In this document: positions 42,603 through 46,504 of the stretch, one piece after another
Numbering within the stretch: the stretch's first letter is position 1
Layout of the letters: each line of letters opens with the position of its first letter
Assembly (NCBI GenBank): GCA_013288985.1
Contig: JABDAT010000008.1
Span: forward strand, 1 to 46,504
Length of the DNA stretch: 46,504 bases
Direction: 5' to 3'
Source of the DNA: Alphaproteobacteria bacterium
GTDB lineage: Bacteria; Pseudomonadota; Alphaproteobacteria; Rickettsiales; JABCZZ01
Position numbers and translations under genes: made by a program
Notes under the pieces: generated by a model
What the model was told of the DNA's origin: nothing
Database searches by the model: none
What the model saw: the letters and a program-made list of their open reading frames with translations, nothing else

Positions 42603-44756
42603 TTAACCGTAATACCGCTCCACCGATTGAATCACTTCCTTACCACGCAAGCTTGCGATGATGGTGTTGAGATGGCGGGTGTCTTTAACTTCGATATCGA
42701 GCAGCATTTCAAAGAAATCGGTCGAACGGTTGAGTATTTTCAGGTTGGTGATGTTGCCCAAATCCTTGGCGATTATATTGGTAACAGTGGCAAGCCCGCC
42801 GGTTTCATGTGATACGGTGGCTTTGATGCGGGCCACATGCGTAGCGGTCTGGGTGCCGGTATCCCATGCCACATCTATCCAGCGTTCCGGCGTTTCCGAG
42901 AAATTCTCCAGCGTTTCGCATGAAGTGGTGTGAATGGTAATGCCCTTGCCGGTGGTCACGATGCCTACGATTTTATCACCGGGAATCGGGTGGCAGCAGC
43001 CGGCAAAATGCAGCGCCATGCCGGGTATAAGGCCTTTAATGGGAATGGCAGAGCCTGCAGAGGCGGGCTTTTTACGCAGGCGCGAAAGCAGCGATCCTCC
43101 TTTTTTGCCAGGAGTGGGGCTGAGCTTTAAATCAGGATAGACAGCTTCAAACACCTGCGTGCGGTTGATGAGCCCTTCGCCTACTTCGGCATAAAGATCA
43201 TCTATGGTTTTCTTATTAAAATGCGCCAAAACTCCTTCGAGCAGTTTATCACTAAATTCCTGGTTTTCCTGCTTGAAGGTTTTGCTTAAGATTGCTTTTC
43301 CTAAATTCATATATTCGGTGCGTTGCTGGGTACGCACAAATTTACGGATTTCCGATCGCGCTTTGCCGGTGACGACAAAACGTTCCCATGTCGGTGAGGG
43401 CGTCTGCGCTTTAGAGGTGATAATCTCGACTTGGTCGCCGTTTTTGAGCTGAGTGCGCAGCGGTACGATGCGCCCGTTCACCTTGGCGCCTACGCAGGTA
43501 TCGCCCACGCCCGAATGCACTGCGTAAGCAAAATCGACAGGTGTTGCCGCGCGCGGCAGGGCGATAATGTCGCCTTTGGGCGTAAAGCAGAATACCTGAT
43601 CGTGATACATTTCAAGCTTGGTATGCTCAAGAAATTCCTCCGGGTTGGAGGAGCGCTCAAGAATATCGAGCAATTCGCGTATCCATCGATACTGTTTGCC
43701 GTCTTTATTGTAATCACGGCGCTGTTTATAAGACCAATGTGCGGCAACACCGTATTCAGCGATTTCATGCATTTCCTGGGTGCGTATCTGCACTTCAATA
43801 CGCTGCTGTCCGGGACCTATAACCGCCGTATGCAGTGATTTATAGCCGTTGTTTTTAGGCGTGCTGATGTAATCTTTAAAATGCCCGGGTATGGTATGGT
43901 AGGCAGCATGAATCGCTCCCAGTACCTGGTAACATTCCGGCACGGTATCGACAATAACGCGAAAGGCGATGATGTCGCTTAGCTGCTCGAAGCTGATATT
44001 TTTCATCTCCATCTTTTTCCAGATGGAATAAGGACGCTTCTCACGGCCCAGTACCGCCGCATGTGACAAATCCGCCTCAGTAAGAGTTTTGCGCAGATGC
44101 GCTTCTGTTTTTTCTACCGCGGCTTTGTCCTGCTCGCGCAGATATTCCAGCCGGTTGATGATGGATTCGCGGGCTTCCGGGTAAAGCTCGGCAAAAGCCA
44201 GGTCCTGAAGTTCTTCTTTGATTTTGCGCATGCCGATGCGTTCGGCCAGTGTTGCATAAATCTCTAGTGTTTCACGCGCGATGCGCTGGCGCTTCTCCGG
44301 GGTTTTAATATAACCGAGCGTCCGCATGTTATGCAATCGGTCGGCAAGCTTGACCATTAGCACGCGCAGATCTTCCGACATCGCCACCAGCAGTTTGCGG
44401 AAGTTTTCGGCTTGCTTGGCATTCTCAGACTTCGTCTCCAGCCGCGATAGTTTGGTTACCCCATCCACCAGGCCGCGAATTTCCTTGCCGAAATATTTTT
44501 CAATATCTTCAAGCGTTGCTTCGGTGTCTTCAACCGTATCATGAAGGAGCGCCGTAGCAATTGATGCGGTGTCGAGTTTGAATTCGGTCAGCATGTAGGC
44601 CACTTCCACCGGATGCGAGAAATAGGGATCACCGGAAGCGCGTTTCTGGCTGCCGTGGGCCTTCATGGCAAAGACGTAAGCGCGGTTGAGCAGATCCTCA
44701 TTGGCATCGGGATCGTAGGATTTTACGCGTTCAACAAGTTCAAATTGACGAATCAT
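42603..44756 (-). CDS. rsh: Bifunctional (p)ppGpp synthetase/hydrolase (Rel/Spo)
   Basis: The 717-residue protein makes and degrades (p)ppGpp in the stringent response. The HD hydrolase is intact (FSHPVEVAYML and LLHDTVEDTEAT with H72, D73, E76 and D77). The synthetase has RPYSIWKKMEMKNI, YKSLHTAVIGP and EYGVAAHWSYK. The TGS domain starts about 390 (GDIIALPRAATPVDFAYAVH). A zinc-finger-like segment with HFAGCCHPIPGD and an ACT domain complete the C-terminal regulatory part. As the only long Rsh here it is probably the sole enzyme of the genome, as in most Alphaproteobacteria. Its usual neighbour rpoZ is elsewhere. Confidence 0.97.
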   Translation of the reverse strand: MIRQFELVERVKSYDPDANEDLLNRAYVFAMKAHGSQKRASGDPYFSHPVEVAYMLTEFKLDTASIATALLHDTVEDTEATLEDIEKYFGKEIRGLVDGVTKLSRLETKSENAKQAENFRKLLVAMSEDLRVLMVKLADRLHNMRTLGYIKTPEKRQRIARETLEIYATLAERIGMRKIKEELQDLAFAELYPEARESIINRLEYLREQDKAAVEKTEAHLRKTLTEADLSHAAVLGREKRPYSIWKKMEMKNISFEQLSDIIAFRVIVDTVPECYQVLGAIHAAYHTIPGHFKDYISTPKNNGYKSLHTAVIGPGQQRIEVQIRTQEMHEIAEYGVAAHWSYKQRRDYNKDGKQYRWIRELLDILERSSNPEEFLEHTKLEMYHDQVFCFTPKGDIIALPRAATPVDFAYAVHSGVGDTCVGAKVNGRIVPLRTQLKNGDQVEIITSKAQTPSPTWERFVVTGKARSEIRKFVRTQQRTEYMNLGKAILSKTFKQENQEFSDKLLEGVLAHFNKKTIDDLYAEVGEGLINRTQVFEAVYPDLKLSPTPGKKGGSLLSRLRKKPASAGSAIPIKGLIPGMALHFAGCCHPIPGDKIVGIVTTGKGITIHTTSCETLENFSETPERWIDVAWDTGTQTATHVARIKATVSHETGGLATVTNIIAKDLGNITNLKILNRSTDFFEMLLDIEVKDTRHLNTIIASLRGKEVIQSVERYYG

Positions 44757-44856
44757 AAGGGTTTATTAACTATTTTCCTCTATTATCAAGCTATTATACA
44801 AAAAATGGCTGAGTAAGCTAGCTGTATGTCAGGAATTAAACTGAAATTCGAGCCTT

Positions 44857-46221
44857 ATGACCAGCGTCAAAGCCTTATTTAAGGCAGCACAGGAACAGGA
44901 AAGCCCAAATCAAGAAGCATTGCTAAAAAGAGCAATGCATTTGCGCGCCAATCAGATTTTAAACGAGGCGGCATCATTAGGTCCCGACGCTACGCCTTTA
45001 GATGTTTTTTGCAAAAGATACGCTATTCCGCCTGAACTGGCGCAGGAATCTATTTCTTTTATATCTAAGTTTAGAAGATACAGGAATATTCGTTATGAGG
45101 ATCCTGAAACTTGCCCTTTTGATGAAGCTATTAATCAAGTGGCGTCTGCTTTTGAACGATTTCACCCTGAAATGGGGGATATTGTTAGGGAAGCTTATAA
45201 GCAGGGTAGAATAATTTTTTATGATCAAGAAGCATTTGGGGGGCGTGAGGCTGCAACTGGAAGCAATAAACATAGAGATACGCCATCTCCCATTTTAGCG
45301 CTGGATAAAAAAATAAGAAAATTACCTTATTGCACAATAGGCATTTCTAAAGACCAGAAAGGTCTGTCACTTGCGGATTGTTATAAATTAGCCCATGAAT
45401 GCGGGCATCTTGTCGCTGATGAAGTTCACTATAGAGCTGCGCTCAGTAAGAAAGAACCGTACCGCCCCCTAGATAATATGCCTCTACATGAGAGCTTTTC
45501 TTTTATGGGTGAGTTATTGTTTCATGATTATCTTATGAAGATGAACAGCAACGATTTAGATAATCAACATTTTGTTACATCCATCTGGAAGCAAAATATA
45601 AGTTACCGCACATTTCGTATGGCACAATATGCGGCGGTCCATGAGGCTGCCTTAAATTTTTATCAGGAAGAGCGCCAGCGTTCCGGAAAACGTTTTGTAC
45701 GCCCTGAGATTGATAAGCTCCAGGCCATTATAGATTCTCATTGTAAGGAAATGCAATTATGGACCCATAATGTATTTTTACTGCAACCTGTTTTATATGA
45801 TATTGCCTATCCTTTGGGTGTGGCAGCAGCATCTTCCGTATTTAGTCAATGGAATGCTCATGGTGCCGATAAAAAACATATTGCTGAACAATGGATGGAA
45901 ATAGCTGGAAAAGGAAAAGATATTGGTTTTATGGATGCTATGCAGGCTATGCATGTGGGCACACATCCCTATAAGGATTTTTTGTATAACAGCATCATTC
46001 AATGTGATTTAGCCGAAAGTAACTATCAAGATGTTTTTGTAAAGCTTGCATTTATAAAGTTCAAACAGAACTCTTACAAAGAATTAAAAAGACAATTGCC
46101 TGTGTTTAACACCAGGACGGATGCTTTAGGATATCAAAGTCCTGTCGTCACCTTGGGTAATGTTATTCAGCAAGCGCGTGGCACCGCACCCGATTTAAGC
46201 AAAAAATCTCATGAGAAATAA
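44857..46221 (+). CDS. Short M3-like metallopeptidase paralogue
   Basis: The 454-residue protein has LAHECGHLVADEVHYRAAL (HECGH at 180-184) and about 28 residues later MPLHESFSFMGELLFHDYL, with the third-ligand Glu near 212. This is the same layout and spacing as the 885-residue paralogue (QESFSHFGE). The C-terminal VLYDIAYPLGVAAASSVFSQW and IAGKGKDIGFMDAMQA blocks also correspond to M3B. It lacks most of the M3 N-terminal domain, so it is about 150 residues shorter than a typical PepF. No signal peptide was seen. Together with its paralogue it flanks rsh on both sides. Confidence 0.65.
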   Translation: MTSVKALFKAAQEQESPNQEALLKRAMHLRANQILNEAASLGPDATPLDVFCKRYAIPPELAQESISFISKFRRYRNIRYEDPETCPFDEAINQVASAFERFHPEMGDIVREAYKQGRIIFYDQEAFGGREAATGSNKHRDTPSPILALDKKIRKLPYCTIGISKDQKGLSLADCYKLAHECGHLVADEVHYRAALSKKEPYRPLDNMPLHESFSFMGELLFHDYLMKMNSNDLDNQHFVTSIWKQNISYRTFRMAQYAAVHEAALNFYQEERQRSGKRFVRPEIDKLQAIIDSHCKEMQLWTHNVFLLQPVLYDIAYPLGVAAASSVFSQWNAHGADKKHIAEQWMEIAGKGKDIGFMDAMQAMHVGTHPYKDFLYNSIIQCDLAESNYQDVFVKLAFIKFKQNSYKELKRQLPVFNTRTDALGYQSPVVTLGNVIQQARGTAPDLSKKSHEK

Positions 46222-46279
46222 GCCTTATTGCGGTTGCAGGCTATTTTCTGTATAGCTCAAAAAAAACTTGTATATTTCT

Positions 46280-46504
46280 ATGCCCCTACTTAAATCCGAT
46301 TCCAGTCCCGATAAAACCTACAGCGATTTCATTCAGCCTTTCCTGATCGATCATTCAGCCATTCGCGGACGGCTGGTGCGCCTGGAGAAAGCGCTCAATG
46401 ATATATTGACCGCGCATAACTATCCTTTTGCCGTTTCCATGCATCTGGCGGAACAGATTGTGCTGGCGGCGCTTCTTTCGGCGACACTTAAGGAAGACGG
46501 TATC
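46280..46504 (+). CDS. hslO: Hsp33 redox-regulated chaperone, 3' end cut by window edge
   Basis: The first 75 codons are present. The start is the ATG at 46280 (MPLLKSDSSPDKTY), followed by DFIQPFLIDHSAIRGRLVRL, then a short ILTAHNYPFAV segment and LAALLSATLKEDG. These match the N-terminal Hsp33 domain (D..F.F.L..s.vRGRlVRL, IL..H.YP). Hsp33 is a holdase activated by oxidation and unfolding of its C-terminal zinc-binding region, which lies outside the window. It is 58 bp downstream of the M3-like gene on the same strand, so co-transcription is possible. Confidence 0.93.
   Translation, partial: MPLLKSDSSPDKTYSDFIQPFLIDHSAIRGRLVRLEKALNDILTAHNYPFAVSMHLAEQIVLAALLSATLKEDGI

Overview
The window looks like a chromosomal segment of an alphaproteobacterium, probably of a host-associated or otherwise specialised lineage (Rickettsiales/Holosporales/Micavibrio-like, or an unclassified MAG). 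The reasons are an alphaproteobacterial-type prephenate dehydratase, class IVb (Flp) pilins, a fabI-aroC pair, a DUF465 protein, a single bifunctional Rel/Spo enzyme, a rickettsial 17-kDa-antigen-like lipoprotein and a lysine/alanine-rich histone-like protein. I see no phage, plasmid, rRNA operon or CRISPR array. Taxonomy is inference from gene content only.

Layout. 1-2.1 kb: a truncated GT87 membrane glycosyltransferase and three tandem Flp pilin paralogues. 2.4-5.9 kb: truA, fmt, a histone-H1-like gene and class II DAHP synthase. 6.2-9.5 kb: two convergent lineage-specific genes, a divergent kinase-fold protein and an ankyrin protein with a PcfJ-like region. 9.7-16.9 kb: pheA, a GT2 glycosyltransferase, a bactofilin/M23 endopeptidase pair, an RsmB-type methyltransferase, an overlapping orphan pair and lipA. 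17-24.3 kb: rpoZ, cobA, a beta-helix/repeat protein, a CDF exporter, a 17-kDa-antigen-like lipoprotein, a helical orphan, fabI-aroC and DUF465. 24.6-29.5 kb: a periplasmic ankyrin protein, a 974-residue secreted metzincin, a palindromic MITE-like element and a SPASM-domain protein. 29.5-33.2 kb: a CnrYXH-like metal or envelope-stress module (His-rich Spy-like protein, ECF sigma, single-TM anti-sigma candidate, CnrX-like sensor), mlaC, a CHAP lipoprotein and tRNA-Gln. 33.4-39.5 kb: ppx-rlmE, a membrane orphan, guaB-acyP, a 35-residue lipoprotein, a LysE exporter and lipB carrying an in-frame palindromic element. 39.7-46.5 kb: tRNA-Leu, two M3-like metallopeptidase paralogues flanking rsh, and the start of hslO.

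How it fits together. Housekeeping genes (aromatic amino acid synthesis, lipoylation, tRNA and rRNA modification, purine synthesis, stringent response) alternate with long, AT-richer genes without clear orthologues. Many of those carry eukaryote-interaction or proteolysis folds: ankyrin repeats, a kinase fold, a metzincin, M3-like gluzincins and a possible caspase-like dyad. The most noteworthy items are the CnrYXH-like module with an extra His-rich leader gene, the palindromic element translated inside lipB, the M3-like paralogue pair, the end of one paralogue lying antisense inside tRNA-Leu, and the orphan pairs.
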